A DNA stretch of 55,829 bases from Bryobacteraceae bacterium (lineage in GTDB: Bacteria; Acidobacteriota; Terriglobia; Bryobacterales; Bryobacteraceae). Positions 16,692-25,784 of the stretch are shown in pieces. The notes beneath the pieces are model-generated. The model saw nothing but the letters and a program-made list of their open reading frames with translations. It did not search any database and was not told the origin of the DNA. The stretch's first letter is position 1. Each line of letters opens with the position of its first letter. The stretch lies in the NCBI GenBank assembly GCA_025928545.1, contig JAICJH010000045.1, forward strand, positions 1 through 55,829, in the 5' to 3' direction. A program made the translations under genes and the position numbers.

Positions 16692-19600
16692 TTAGAACTT
16701 AAACCGAAGCGACAGAGCCATTGCACGGGGCGAACCCGTTGCGCTGGTGATCTGGCCGAACGATGCGTTGGTGTTCGCGCCGGTCGTGTAGTTCAGAGCA
16801 TACGAGGTGTTCGGATCATTTGGATTGAAGTGATTCCGAACGTTTGTGATGTCGGCGCGCAGAATGAGCTGACGGCCTTCACCTTTTACGTTAAACGCCT
16901 TGTAGACGCTGACGTCTTCGTTTTCGTAGCCCGGTCCCCAGAATACTGTCTGCGGAGCGTTGCCGAAGCCGAATGTGGAGAGCGGCGCCAGTTTGAAGCC
17001 CTGAGCGCTGAGCGGGTACCACAGACGGGGGTCGGTGTTGGCTGCGTTGTTGTTGGTGGTGCTGGGAGCCGAACCGTCGGGCAGGAATGCATCGCCCGCG
17101 ATCGCGCAACGTGAGGGAACGCCGTTCGCGACGCCGTCCTGGCCGCTGAATGCACCGGTCGGAGCGCCGGCGGAAGCGCTACAGCTGACTCCCACGGGGT
17201 TACCCGAGAAGTACTGCAACACGCCGTCGATTTTCCAGCCATCGAATACCGCGCGCATCAGGTAGTTCTTGCCGACAAACTTCGTGAGTGACGGCACAGC
17301 GTAGTTGAGCTGAATGTTGACAACCTGTTTGCGGCCATTGATCGCCTTCACCAGGTTGTTCGGCAGATACTGATTCGGATTGGTCGTCTGCGTCTTCTGC
17401 CAGGTCCAGTTGCTCGAGAAGCGAATCGATTTACCGAAGCGCTTGTTCAGCTGTTCCTGCAGGGAGTTGTAGTTCGATCCGCCATTCGCCGTGAAGCTCG
17501 GAATATCGGCAATGCCGTTATAGCCGATGATCGAACGGAGAAGGTTGATGTTGAGGATAGCGCTGGTCTGCGTCGGGTTGACATAGGCCGGATTCAGAGA
17601 ACCCGTGCAGTTTCCGATTGCATTGCAGGTACCACCCGTGGGAGACCAGACCGTACCCGGCTGGATACCGTTGGCGTTGTAGTTAGTGCCGTTGGCGTGA
17701 TGCACAACGTTACCGACGTAGGCAACTTCGAGAACGAAGCCCTTGCCGAGATCGCGCTGCAGAGCCAGGCTCCAGCTGTTCGTGGTCGGATTCTTCATGT
17801 CCTTCGAACCGCCGATAAAGGTCTGGGGTCCGATGAACGCCTGCGCACCCGCGAGGGAGGCAAACGTCTGATTGAAGAAGGTCGGCGACTGGAAATTCGG
17901 ATAGACCTTGATCGGTCCCTGAAGTCCGTTCGACGCCGCAATGGTGTCGACCGAGTAGGCGCGGTTATAGAACATACCGAAGCCGCCACGAAGCGACATT
18001 TTGCCGTCGCCCATCACGTCCCATGCAAAGCCGACGCGCGGCCCGACCTGCGGATGCTGTGTGTTGAACAGCTTGCCGTCGGTTACGATGTCGATGCCCG
18101 AGTACGGAGATGAACCAGCCGCGAACGAGAGCGGATCGAACTTACCGATATCTACGCCAGGATAGCTGGCGAGAGTCTTCGGATTGACCCCGCGAAGGTT
18201 CACGGTGGGGTTGGGGCAATTGCCGTTAACAATAGTGACCGCGCAGGCCGGCATCAGCAGAGTGCCGGTCTTGGCCTTGTTGTAGCTGTCGCCGTTGAAC
18301 AGGCCGAGAGTAGCTCCCGCCGAATAGATCTGCGGAATGATCTGGAAGCGAACACCGTAATCGAAAGTAAAACCACGGGCCACCTTCCATGTATCCTGCA
18401 AATACCATTCGTACTGATATTGACGGGCATGGTTGACCTGCTTCTGGTTGTCCTGGCCATAAGACTGGACGTTACCCAGCAGCATGTTGGAAAGCGCATA
18501 GTTTGTATTCAGAGGATTCGAATTGTCGGTACCGAAATAGTAGGTACCGTTAATCGTGTAGTTCTCGTAAACGCTGACGTTGCGTGCCCCATGCTCCAGG
18601 TTGAAGCCAGCCTTGAACGTGTGCTTGCCCCGGATGTTGGTGAAGTTGGTGGTGTAGTTGGTGGAAAGTTCCGTACCATCGAACGGCCAGCGGCCGTCGA
18701 AACCGAACGCCGGCTGGCTCGAAACATAACCCTGTCCGCTGACCTGCGGCGTGTTGGAGCCAAGGTTCACGTTCGGAATCAGATTGAGGTAGTTGCCGCC
18801 GAAAACCTGCGTCGGATTGACCAGTTTGCCTGCCAGCGAGGTGCCAGCGGGATAAACGAACGTACCGAGGTCGCTCGCCTTCTTGAAGGCCTCCGGATCC
18901 AGCGGCTGATTCTGCTGGTGCAGGAAGTTACCGCCGACCGTGGCGTCCATGATGAAGGTCGGGCTGAAGGTGTGGATCAACGCGATCACGTCGCCGCGGC
19001 CGTTTTGCGGATTGGTGTTCACGAACTGGCCCCACGCAGTGCCGCCGAGCGTCTGACCGGCGCCGATTCCCCGGGTGTTCTGGAGGCTCTGCAGCAGGCG
19101 GACGTACATCGTGGTCTTGGAACTGATGTTGTAGTCCACGCGAAGGGTGCGGGTTACCTGCGGGTTTTCGCTGACCGGGAAGATCTGCGTGTTATACGCG
19201 CGATTGCCCGTGGGATCGAGCAGGCAGGGAACCGAAACGCCGCCCAGATTCGGGGCACCCTGGGTGCCTCGGGCTACGGTGCTCTTCCAGGCACAACCAG
19301 TCGGGAACAGGTTCATGAACGCCTGACCTTCGGGATTCAGACGGCTCGCCGGAATCACATTGCCCGCGAAAGGCTGGGCAACGCCTGATGAATTGAGGTT
19401 CGATGGATCGTTAATAGGAATCAACGTTCCGGTCGTGGTCGTTGTCTGCGAGAAGTCGCCGGCCTTTTCAAGATCCGTGGGCATCGTGAAATTGTTCGTG
19501 CCCTGACTCTTGGTGCGCAGCCAGTCTTCCGCATAGAAGAAATACATCTTGTTGCGGTTCTTGTTGAAAGGCAGGAAAGGCAGAATTACCGGGCCGCTGA

Positions 19601-20471
19601 TCGTGCCGCCAGGATTCTGGAAGCGCGTCTTGGGCCGGACTACGCCGTTGCGGTTATTGAAGAACGAATTCGCATTGAAATCTTCGTTACGCAGATAGGT
19701 ATAGAGACCGCCATGGAACTGGCTGGTGCCGTTCTTGGTGCTGACAGTCACCTGTCCGCCCGCGCGTGAACCGAATTCCGCGTTCATCACGTTCACCTGC
19801 ACCTGAATCTGGTTGACCGAGTCGTTGTTGACCAGGAAACGGCCGGTGGCAACACCTGTTGCCGGAGCGCCGCTATCCTGCTGGACAACGCCATCGAGCA
19901 TCAGCACGGTGTTTGCGCCGCCGCTGCCGAGCGTGTTGCTTCCGTCAATGCCGCCCGCCGCGCCGGAACCTACCGTGGCCGAGCCAGGCATTGTTCGGGT
20001 GGCGGAAAGGAAGTTGCGGGTCGGATTCGGAATTTCTTCAACAGCCTGCTGTTCCACGTTCGTGAAACGATCCGAGCTGTCGGTCTGAATGCGGGCCGAA
20101 TTCGCTTCAACCGAAATCGACTGCGACAGATCACCGATTTGAAGAGCGATTTCGTGCAGATCCAGGCTTTCGCCCGCTGCCAGAATCAGTCCCCTGGAAT
20201 CATACCCCTTAAAACCCTGTTTGGAAACGTGAACGTCATAGGTGCCGGTGATCAGACTGGGGAACGAGAAAGACCCGTTCGACCCCGACTGGAACGTACG
20301 TACCTGTTTAGAAAGTTCGTTTGTGAGCGATACGTCGGCGCCCGGAATAGAGGCGCCGCCGGAATCCACAACCGACCCCGTGATCTGGCCCGTCAATGTC
20401 TGGGCATTGGCCGTTGGCAACAGAGCCAGCGACGTAAACATAGCTATAGCTACTAATTTTGTCAGCTTCAT
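16692..20471 (-). CDS. Oar-like TonB-dependent outer-membrane receptor, paralogue 3 (divergent)
   Basis: 1259 residues. Signal peptide (MKLTKLVAIAMF...LPTANAQ), carboxypeptidase-regulatory-like domain (GSVVDSGGASIPGADVSL), plug (NAEFGSRAGGQVTVSTKNGTSQFHGG), barrel, terminal SLRFKF. It is clearly related to paralogues 1 and 2 but much more divergent, although the signal-peptide end LPTANAQ is kept in all three. The ATG at 20471 was chosen because AGGAG lies 5 bp upstream; the GTG two codons earlier overlaps that site. Ligand unknown. Confidence 0.9.
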   Translation of the reverse strand: MKLTKLVAIAMFTSLALLPTANAQTLTGQITGSVVDSGGASIPGADVSLTNELSKQVRTFQSGSNGSFSFPSLITGTYDVHVSKQGFKGYDSRGLILAAGESLDLHEIALQIGDLSQSISVEANSARIQTDSSDRFTNVEQQAVEEIPNPTRNFLSATRTMPGSATVGSGAAGGIDGSNTLGSGGANTVLMLDGVVQQDSGAPATGVATGRFLVNNDSVNQIQVQVNVMNAEFGSRAGGQVTVSTKNGTSQFHGGLYTYLRNEDFNANSFFNNRNGVVRPKTRFQNPGGTISGPVILPFLPFNKNRNKMYFFYAEDWLRTKSQGTNNFTMPTDLEKAGDFSQTTTTTGTLIPINDPSNLNSSGVAQPFAGNVIPASRLNPEGQAFMNLFPTGCAWKSTVARGTQGAPNLGGVSVPCLLDPTGNRAYNTQIFPVSENPQVTRTLRVDYNISSKTTMYVRLLQSLQNTRGIGAGQTLGGTAWGQFVNTNPQNGRGDVIALIHTFSPTFIMDATVGGNFLHQQNQPLDPEAFKKASDLGTFVYPAGTSLAGKLVNPTQVFGGNYLNLIPNVNLGSNTPQVSGQGYVSSQPAFGFDGRWPFDGTELSTNYTTNFTNIRGKHTFKAGFNLEHGARNVSVYENYTINGTYYFGTDNSNPLNTNYALSNMLLGNVQSYGQDNQKQVNHARQYQYEWYLQDTWKVARGFTFDYGVRFQIIPQIYSAGATLGLFNGDSYNKAKTGTLLMPACAVTIVNGNCPNPTVNLRGVNPKTLASYPGVDIGKFDPLSFAAGSSPYSGIDIVTDGKLFNTQHPQVGPRVGFAWDVMGDGKMSLRGGFGMFYNRAYSVDTIAASNGLQGPIKVYPNFQSPTFFNQTFASLAGAQAFIGPQTFIGGSKDMKNPTTNSWSLALQRDLGKGFVLEVAYVGNVVHHANGTNYNANGIQPGTVWSPTGGTCNAIGNCTGSLNPAYVNPTQTSAILNINLLRSIIGYNGIADIPSFTANGGSNYNSLQEQLNKRFGKSIRFSSNWTWQKTQTTNPNQYLPNNLVKAINGRKQVVNIQLNYAVPSLTKFVGKNYLMRAVFDGWKIDGVLQYFSGNPVGVSCSASAGAPTGAFSGQDGVANGVPSRCAIAGDAFLPDGSAPSTTNNNAANTDPRLWYPLSAQGFKLAPLSTFGFGNAPQTVFWGPGYENEDVSVYKAFNVKGEGRQLILRADITNVRNHFNPNDPNTSYALNYTTGANTNASFGQITSATGSPRAMALSLRFKF

Positions 20472-20554
20472 CAGCACTCCTACTCAAAGTTGTTTAACAA
20501 ACACACGTCTCCGCTCAATAAAGCACGGAGGAAAAACACCCTGGTACGTATGTC

Positions 20555-20584
20555 AATATATGTCATCCGGCACCCGGATGTCAA
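20555..20584 (-). promoter_or_regulatory. sigma70-like promoter of Oar-like receptor 3, with palindromic spacer
   Basis: Minus-strand -35 TTGACA (20579-20584), 18-bp spacer, -10 TATATT (20555-20560). The spacer contains a perfect palindrome, CATCCGG-CAC-CCGGATG (20564-20580), which the other two receptor promoters lack; a repressor bound there would block polymerase. Confidence 0.65.
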
Positions 20585-20600
20585 GCTCCTGGCGGCCCGC

Positions 20601-20645
20601 AAGTCCAATAATATTTATGAGTTACGCGGAATTGGTCCAGCCGAT
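20601..20645 (-). promoter_or_regulatory. conserved receptor upstream element, copy 3
   Basis: Plus-strand AAGTCC, 24 bp, ATTGGTCCAGCCGAT. Block spacing matches copies 1 and 2, but the element sits 11 bp (about one helical turn) nearer to its -35 box. The rest of the gap up to 20740 shows nothing. Confidence 0.55.
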
Positions 20646-20740
20646 GAGGGGTCTCGCGACGCGACCCGCCTCCTGTCGGAAGAGGGACAATTGCGCGATA
20701 TAACGCCCTGAAAATAGTTCATTTTGGTAATTAACCCGAC

Positions 20741-21493
20741 TTAGATTGCCATTCTGACCAGAAACCACGCCGTCAGACCCCACGCGTAGATCAAAATGCC
20801 GCGGCGAACCCCCTCCGCATTCAGCCTCTTGACCGCTTTGGCGCCCCAATAGCCCCCCACAATGCCGGCCAGGAGCATGGGCACGCCGGCGTTGTAGTCA
20901 ACTGCGCCCTTCCACGCAAAAATGCCGATCGCCAGGACATTGATCGCCGCCGCGCAAACCGTCCGCAGCCCTGCCGCCGTGTGCACGTTCATCTCGGAAG
21001 CCGCAAGATAAAGCGCCATCATCAGGACGCCCATACCAGCCCCGAAATACCCCCCGTACCCCGCGACAAAGAACTGGCCCGCCACCAGCAGGATCATCGA
21101 TTGATGGCCCCCGAGCCGCGCCGCCGCTTTTCTGAGCCATGGCGCGGCAGAAAAGACGCTTGCCGCCATCAGTAATAGCCAGGGCACCAGTTTCGAGAAC
21201 GTGTGGTTGGAGGTAGACATAAGCAGCATGCTCCCGACGAGCGAACCCGCCAGGCTTGCCGCTGCCATAATCGCGAGAAATCTTCCCGATATGGCCCGAA
21301 CTGCCTCACGATACACCCACGCCGAGGCAATTGCCCCTGGCAGCAGAGCGAGGGATGCCGTCGCGTTCGCCTTAATGGGCGCCACTCCGGCCAGCAGGAG
21401 TGCCGGGAAAACCAAAAAGGTTCCACCGCCGGCCAGCGCGTTCGCGGCCCCGCCCAGCATAGACGCCAAGAGAAGTATCAGAAGCGTCGTCAT
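20741..21493 (-). CDS. TauE/SafE-family membrane permease
   Basis: 250 residues, about eight hydrophobic helices, with the family's N-terminal glycine-rich helix (GGAANALAGGGTFLVFPALLLAG) and the matching second-half repeat (FFVAGYGGYFGAGMGVLMMALY). Members export sulfite, sulfoacetate or related small anions; substrate not predictable. The start codon lies 1 bp after the stop of the M28 peptidase gene, so the two are probably co-transcribed. No sulfur-metabolism genes are adjacent. Confidence 0.88.
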   Translation of the reverse strand: MTTLLILLLASMLGGAANALAGGGTFLVFPALLLAGVAPIKANATASLALLPGAIASAWVYREAVRAISGRFLAIMAAASLAGSLVGSMLLMSTSNHTFSKLVPWLLLMAASVFSAAPWLRKAAARLGGHQSMILLVAGQFFVAGYGGYFGAGMGVLMMALYLAASEMNVHTAAGLRTVCAAAINVLAIGIFAWKGAVDYNAGVPMLLAGIVGGYWGAKAVKRLNAEGVRRGILIYAWGLTAWFLVRMAI

Positions 21494-21494
21494 G

Positions 21495-23075
21495 CTATTT
21501 GGCGAAGCGTCTGAAAAACGAATTGCGGTTCCACTCCGGACGGTGGCTTGCGTTCGCTACCCGCAGCACCAGCTTCATCACCAGATCGTTGAATTTCGCA
21601 GCCGCGGCACGGTCAATCGGTTGGTTCAGATCGTCCGTGCGCCCGTGATAACGCGTGGCAAGCCAGTCTTTCTCGGTTTGCTCGTCCTTCGAGCCTTTTT
21701 CATTTCCGATATCCACCATCACGCTGGGAATACCCTGGAGGATGAAGTTGTATTGATCGCTGCGGGTAAAAACATTCCGTAACGGTTCCGGGTCCGCCTG
21801 GACTTTCACGCCGAGTTCGGCGCTCACCGCTCTGGCGTCAGCCCCCAGAGTCGATTCATCCAGACCATAGACGGTCAGGATTTTGAAGGGATAGAGCGGC
21901 AGAAACATGTCCGCATTAATATCGGCCACCATGCTCTTCGCGGGCACGGTCGGATTCCTTGCAAAATACTTCGAGCCCAGCAAACCCTTTTCTTCGCCGG
22001 TTACCGCGACGAATAAAACCGAACGCGACGTCTTCGCCTGAGTTTCATGCAGCCGGTTTGCAATCTCCAGCATGGAGGCAACCCCCGAAGCATTATCCAT
22101 GGCCCCGTTGAATATCGCATCGCCGTTCAGCGGCGCGCTAGTCCCAAGATGATCCACGTGGGCCGATATCACTACATACTCGTTCGGCTTCGTCGTGCCC
22201 GGATAAACCGCGGCGATATTCTGCGAGACAACCTGACCCCGCTTCACGACGGTCCGCGCCTGAATACGTGCGTCAATCGCAAAATGCGGCAGCGGCTTCC
22301 GCGCTTCCGCGGCCGCCACGATCTCTTTGAACGTGTGTCCGGAGCCCGCAAGTAACTCATCCGCATGCGCCGGATTCCAGGCGATGGAAATCTGCTGACC
22401 CAGTGTGTCGTTCATACCCGGCCCGATAAGCTGCATCGTCATCTGCAGGCGATTGGGCGACGAGCGTTCCCACGGAATTTCAATGTGGTTGGGATTCGCA
22501 ATTGAAATGGCGCCGATGATTCCTGCGCTCTTCATGGCAGCCCATCGCTGTCCTGTCGTTTGATAGTGAGAGGCCAGAGGGCCCAGAGCTTTTTCGGGAG
22601 CGCCGGCAATATAGACGGCGATCTTCCCCTTCGTCTCCAGGCCGGCGAAGTCATCGAATTTGATCTCGGGAATTTTCAGCCCATAACCGGTAAAAACGAG
22701 CTCCGCATCCACCGAGGACGCCGGATCCACGCGCGTCGCGATAATGGCGTCTTCCCCGAGCCTCAATGTCTTTACGCCCGCGCTGGTACGCAACGCCAGA
22801 GACGACTGCCCTTCGTCCAGTTGCTTCGTCAGGAATGAAACCGGCTGGATAAAAGAGCCGTTTTCCCCTCCAGGCGTCAATCCCGCCTTCATGAACTGCG
22901 AAGCAACGTATTCCGCTGCCTTGCGATGGCCTTCACTACCAGTGTTGCGGCCTTCAAGGGCGTCCGAAGCAAGGTATTCGACAAATGACCACCATCGCGC
23001 CCCGTCGTCTGCGGCCAGCAGAACGATCGGGAGAACTGCGAAAACAACCCAGCGAATGTTCAACGAGCTCCCCAT
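21495..23075 (-). CDS. M28-family zinc aminopeptidase with PA domain
   Basis: 526 residues with an N-terminal signal peptide (NIRWVVFAVLPIVLLA). A protease-associated domain occupies about 100-250 and the catalytic domain about 285-515. Co-catalytic zinc ligands are visible: H306 in HVDHLG, the Asp of MDNASG, the Glu pair in TGEEKGLLGS, the Asp of DINAD, and the His of RYHGRTDD. It releases N-terminal amino acids from peptides in the periplasm or outside the cell. The start overlaps the end of the DinB gene by 16 nt and its stop nearly touches the TauE/SafE gene, giving a DinB-M28-permease operon. ATG 23075 is the only start that keeps the signal peptide. Confidence 0.92.
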   Translation of the reverse strand: MGSSLNIRWVVFAVLPIVLLAADDGARWWSFVEYLASDALEGRNTGSEGHRKAAEYVASQFMKAGLTPGGENGSFIQPVSFLTKQLDEGQSSLALRTSAGVKTLRLGEDAIIATRVDPASSVDAELVFTGYGLKIPEIKFDDFAGLETKGKIAVYIAGAPEKALGPLASHYQTTGQRWAAMKSAGIIGAISIANPNHIEIPWERSSPNRLQMTMQLIGPGMNDTLGQQISIAWNPAHADELLAGSGHTFKEIVAAAEARKPLPHFAIDARIQARTVVKRGQVVSQNIAAVYPGTTKPNEYVVISAHVDHLGTSAPLNGDAIFNGAMDNASGVASMLEIANRLHETQAKTSRSVLFVAVTGEEKGLLGSKYFARNPTVPAKSMVADINADMFLPLYPFKILTVYGLDESTLGADARAVSAELGVKVQADPEPLRNVFTRSDQYNFILQGIPSVMVDIGNEKGSKDEQTEKDWLATRYHGRTDDLNQPIDRAAAAKFNDLVMKLVLRVANASHRPEWNRNSFFRRFAK

Positions 23076-23536
23076 TGGTCCCGGATGAGGCGGATCTGCC
23101 CGGCATGTTTCTCCACATGCATGCCGAACCGCTCAATCCATTCACCGAGCGTGCCGGCTCCTCGTTCCGGATGCAGACCCACGCGCGCGAATGCATCGGA
23201 CGGCAGCGAATCGAGGAGCATCGACATATCGTCGCGCAGTACTCTGAATTTCGCGGCGGAATCGAAAATGTCGCATTCGTTGTAGCGAAGAACATCCGCC
23301 CACAAGTCCTGGTCGAAGGTAGCCATCAGGGGCCTTGGCTCGGCGATCATCTGCCGGAGACGCATCCCGACCACGATTTCGGTATCCGTCAGGTGGCGTG
23401 TGATCTGACGAATAGTCCATTTACCTGGTGCCGGAACGAATCTCGACTCTTCCACCGACACACCGGCCAGAGCTTCCTCCAGAATGCGCGGTCCCCGGCG
23501 AAAAAGATCGAGCAATTCCGCGTGCTTCCCGGACAT
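23060..23536 (-). CDS. DinB-family four-helix protein
   Basis: 158 residues. DinB/YfiT superfamily: a four-helix bundle with three metal-binding histidines, here H48 (TRHLTDTE), H140 and H144 (MHVEKHAGQI). GKWTIRQITRHLTDTE is the family signature. Members are often metal-dependent thiol transferases or detoxification enzymes, but function cannot be fixed here. It is the first gene of a likely operon with the M28 peptidase, whose start it overlaps. Confidence 0.88.
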   Translation of the reverse strand: MSGKHAELLDLFRRGPRILEEALAGVSVEESRFVPAPGKWTIRQITRHLTDTEIVVGMRLRQMIAEPRPLMATFDQDLWADVLRYNECDIFDSAAKFRVLRDDMSMLLDSLPSDAFARVGLHPERGAGTLGEWIERFGMHVEKHAGQIRLIRDQWGAR

Positions 23537-23602
23537 GCGTCCACCTCCTCATCCCATTAATACACACCGTAACATTTGGGACTCGGGACGCCAGGTTAAC
23601 GG

Positions 23603-23899
23603 CTACGCGCCGCGCTGAAGCGCCGTTTCCATGAGCCGCTCTTCGAGCAGAAGACGCCGAAGCGATCGCAGATCGTTCAGAATTCTGCGGCTCGCCGTCA
23701 TATGGCCCGAAAGCTTACTCAGATGAAAATGCACCAATTGCAGGGCTTCCTTGCGCCGTCCGGCTTCAAAATCCGAAACCCCCGCAATGTCGGCGTTCAC
23801 CTCGGCAAGAGCTTCTTCCACCGCTTTCGCAAGCAGGGAAACATATTCGTGTGAACTTTCGATATTGTCGAACGGAGTCGCAGGCTGATGGTTAGGCAT
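23603..23899 (-). CDS. small helical protein of unknown function
   Basis: 98 residues. The ATG at 23899 follows a strong GGGAGG ribosome-binding site; a longer reading from 23953 adds 18 residues unlike coding sequence. The protein appears entirely alpha-helical and charged, with a C-terminal amphipathic stretch (LSKLSGHMTASRRILNDL then RSLRRLLLEERL) that could form a coiled coil. No cysteines, signal or membrane segment. I do not recognise a family. It lies about 65 bp upstream of the DinB gene on the same strand and may begin that operon. Confidence 0.7.
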   Translation of the reverse strand: MPNHQPATPFDNIESSHEYVSLLAKAVEEALAEVNADIAGVSDFEAGRRKEALQLVHFHLSKLSGHMTASRRILNDLRSLRRLLLEERLMETALQRGA

Positions 23900-24027
23900 T
23901 GGACCTCCCGACCCTGTTATCTTCTCATAAATAGCCCACTCCGGAGCCTGCAAATGCGAGAAACCTCGTTTTAGTCCGGACAGGTAAGGTATGCCACAAG
24001 CCCTCTCGCGACAATTATCACGCCATA

Positions 24028-24867
24028 TCAGCGCCGCGCCCGCATAATTCGGCCAATTCCGCCCCTCAATCGCAATCCGTCGGCACGTTCCGCCAGGTAG
24101 CGCCCATTCAATTCGTCGCGCCCCACGTCCTCTAAGTCATTGAATCCTGAGAGCCTAAGGCTCGCCGCCAGTTCCGGGGGGCGGAAAAACAATTGGAACG
24201 GCTCGCCCATCGCGGCCACTTTGCGCCCCAGATGGTCCAGTGCGGCTTTCTCGAAGAATCCGAGTTCGGCGCGGTCAACCGCGTAATCAAAAGTGACACC
24301 GCTGCCGGTAGGCAATCCGCCGATGAATGAAATGGTCGATTGGAATGCTTCCGCTGTCAGGTACATCGTCACGCCCAGCCAGGAAAAACAAGCGGGCTCA
24401 TCCGTCCTGAACCCGGCGAGGCGCAGGCCTTCCGCCAGAGTCTGGGTTTCGAAATCCACGGGCGCGAAAGTCAGCGATTCCGGCTGATCCATCCCGACGT
24501 TCACCAGCCGCTGCCGCTTCCAGTGTTGGGTCGCGGGGTAATCGACCTCAAAAACGCGCAGATCCGGAAAAGGACTGCGCCACGCGAAAGTATCCAGCCC
24601 GGCACCCAGCACGACATACTGCCGCACGCCGCGCACAACGGCATGCGCCAGTTCATCCTCCGCATACCTGCTTCGCACCGCCATGAAGGCGCGAAACGAA
24701 CTGGAGACTCTCCCATCGCTTTTGGCAGCGGTGGCGGCGGCGGCATCGGGCCCGATGATCCGCATCGCGTACGGATCCTCGAAGATAAGCGGCCGGTCCA
24801 TCAACTGGTGAGCTGCGCGGCGAACAGCCACCCGCTGCGCCGTCCGGCTGGGCCTTCCCTCGTTCAT
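24028..24867 (-). CDS. class I SAM-dependent methyltransferase, leucine-carboxymethyltransferase-like (TIGR00027 type)
   Basis: 279 residues. YVVLGAGLDTFAWR is the SAM-binding glycine motif and VFEVDYPATQHWKRQRL the acidic-loop signature of the PPM1/LCMT-like bacterial family. Members O-methylate carboxyl or polyketide-like substrates; the physiological target is mostly unknown. The ATG overlaps the stop of the upstream methyltransferase by 4 nt (ATGA), indicating translational coupling and possibly sequential modification of one compound. Confidence 0.88.
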   Translation of the reverse strand: MNEGRPSRTAQRVAVRRAAHQLMDRPLIFEDPYAMRIIGPDAAAATAAKSDGRVSSSFRAFMAVRSRYAEDELAHAVVRGVRQYVVLGAGLDTFAWRSPFPDLRVFEVDYPATQHWKRQRLVNVGMDQPESLTFAPVDFETQTLAEGLRLAGFRTDEPACFSWLGVTMYLTAEAFQSTISFIGGLPTGSGVTFDYAVDRAELGFFEKAALDHLGRKVAAMGEPFQLFFRPPELAASLRLSGFNDLEDVGRDELNGRYLAERADGLRLRGGIGRIMRARR

Positions 24868-25628
24868 CGCGCACCGCCCGGGTGCGCGTAACCGATCAGA
24901 TAACAGGTACGAAACGGAACTCTGGCCGCGTCTATATAGCCAACCTCCCAGTTATAGTCCGGCGAACGGAAATCCGCGGTGAGTGCTTCGAGTTCCGGCT
25001 TTGAATATGTGCGGAGCTGCGAAACGAGGCCGTCCCAGAATGCCAGCAGGGGTACCACCGGCACCACATAAGTAAACAGAAGCTGCAGCGGCGAGACGGG
25101 CCGAATCGATGGCGTCACAAACCAAACGAGAACCGGTATCAGGAACGATACCGCGATCGCGCTCGCGGTTCTCGATGTCGCTTCGAAAATACAAATCGGC
25201 TGCCGCTGCTCGAACGCGTCCAGCAGGACCGCGCGCGCCATGGCGGGCGCAAAGTGATGGAAGGTGAGGAATAGTGTCCTGACTCCGCGCAATTCGGCCG
25301 GGATTTTGCAGGCATTGACCGGCGTCGGCCAATATTCCAGCCGGGACGCTTTTCGAACTGGATGAAGATCGGTCAGCGTGGCCTTCGGCCGGTGCCCGGT
25401 CTTCGCAAGTTCGCTCATCACAAGATCCATCGGCCCGCCCGATCCCGACCCGAGATCCACGATTCGGTCACAGCCGCATTTGTCGAGGACCTGTGCCAAC
25501 ATCCCGGCCCATAATGCCGGAAACGGAGTCAGCCGGTAGGATGCCGCCAGGTAGGAAGTTGCCCAACGCCGCAGTTTCGCCCAAAGCCACACCTGATCCA
25601 GCAGTTCAAAAAAATGATAGCGGCGCAT
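24864..25628 (-). CDS. membrane-associated SAM-dependent methyltransferase-like protein
   Basis: 254 residues from the ATG at 25628. IVDLGSGSGGPMDLVMSEL is a class I methyltransferase SAM-binding motif, followed by LTDLHP, where the acidic residue binding the ribose is expected. Residues about 150-205 are strongly hydrophobic (IAVSFLIPVLVWFVTP and LLFTYVVPVVPLLAFW), so the protein probably sits on the membrane and may act on a lipid or quinone-like substrate (inference). A TTG at 25673 would add 15 residues, but GAGAGG lies directly before the ATG. It is translationally coupled to the next methyltransferase. Confidence 0.75.
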   Translation of the reverse strand: MRRYHFFELLDQVWLWAKLRRWATSYLAASYRLTPFPALWAGMLAQVLDKCGCDRIVDLGSGSGGPMDLVMSELAKTGHRPKATLTDLHPVRKASRLEYWPTPVNACKIPAELRGVRTLFLTFHHFAPAMARAVLLDAFEQRQPICIFEATSRTASAIAVSFLIPVLVWFVTPSIRPVSPLQLLFTYVVPVVPLLAFWDGLVSQLRTYSKPELEALTADFRSPDYNWEVGYIDAARVPFRTCYLIGYAHPGGAR

Positions 25629-25784
25629 GCCTCTCAGCGGCCTCCGCGAAGGCGCGATTCCAATTCGTCGCAAGCGGACCCTTCACCATCTTCAGTCTGG
25701 AACCCAGCGTCGTGAATAGAATTCGCTTGCCCGGCATGGACGGCCAACGGTTATTCTCCCATTGCGTGGGTGTCCATACCGGGC

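Noticed and set aside
20490..20711. 73-codon plus-strand frame upstream of receptor 3
   Set aside because: It overlaps the promoter and the conserved upstream element of the opposite gene, and its composition is not protein-like.
23074..23081. ATTGGTCC sequence at the DinB/M28 junction, similar to the receptor upstream block
   Set aside because: It lies inside coding sequence and lacks the AAGTCC partner block at the conserved spacing; probably chance.
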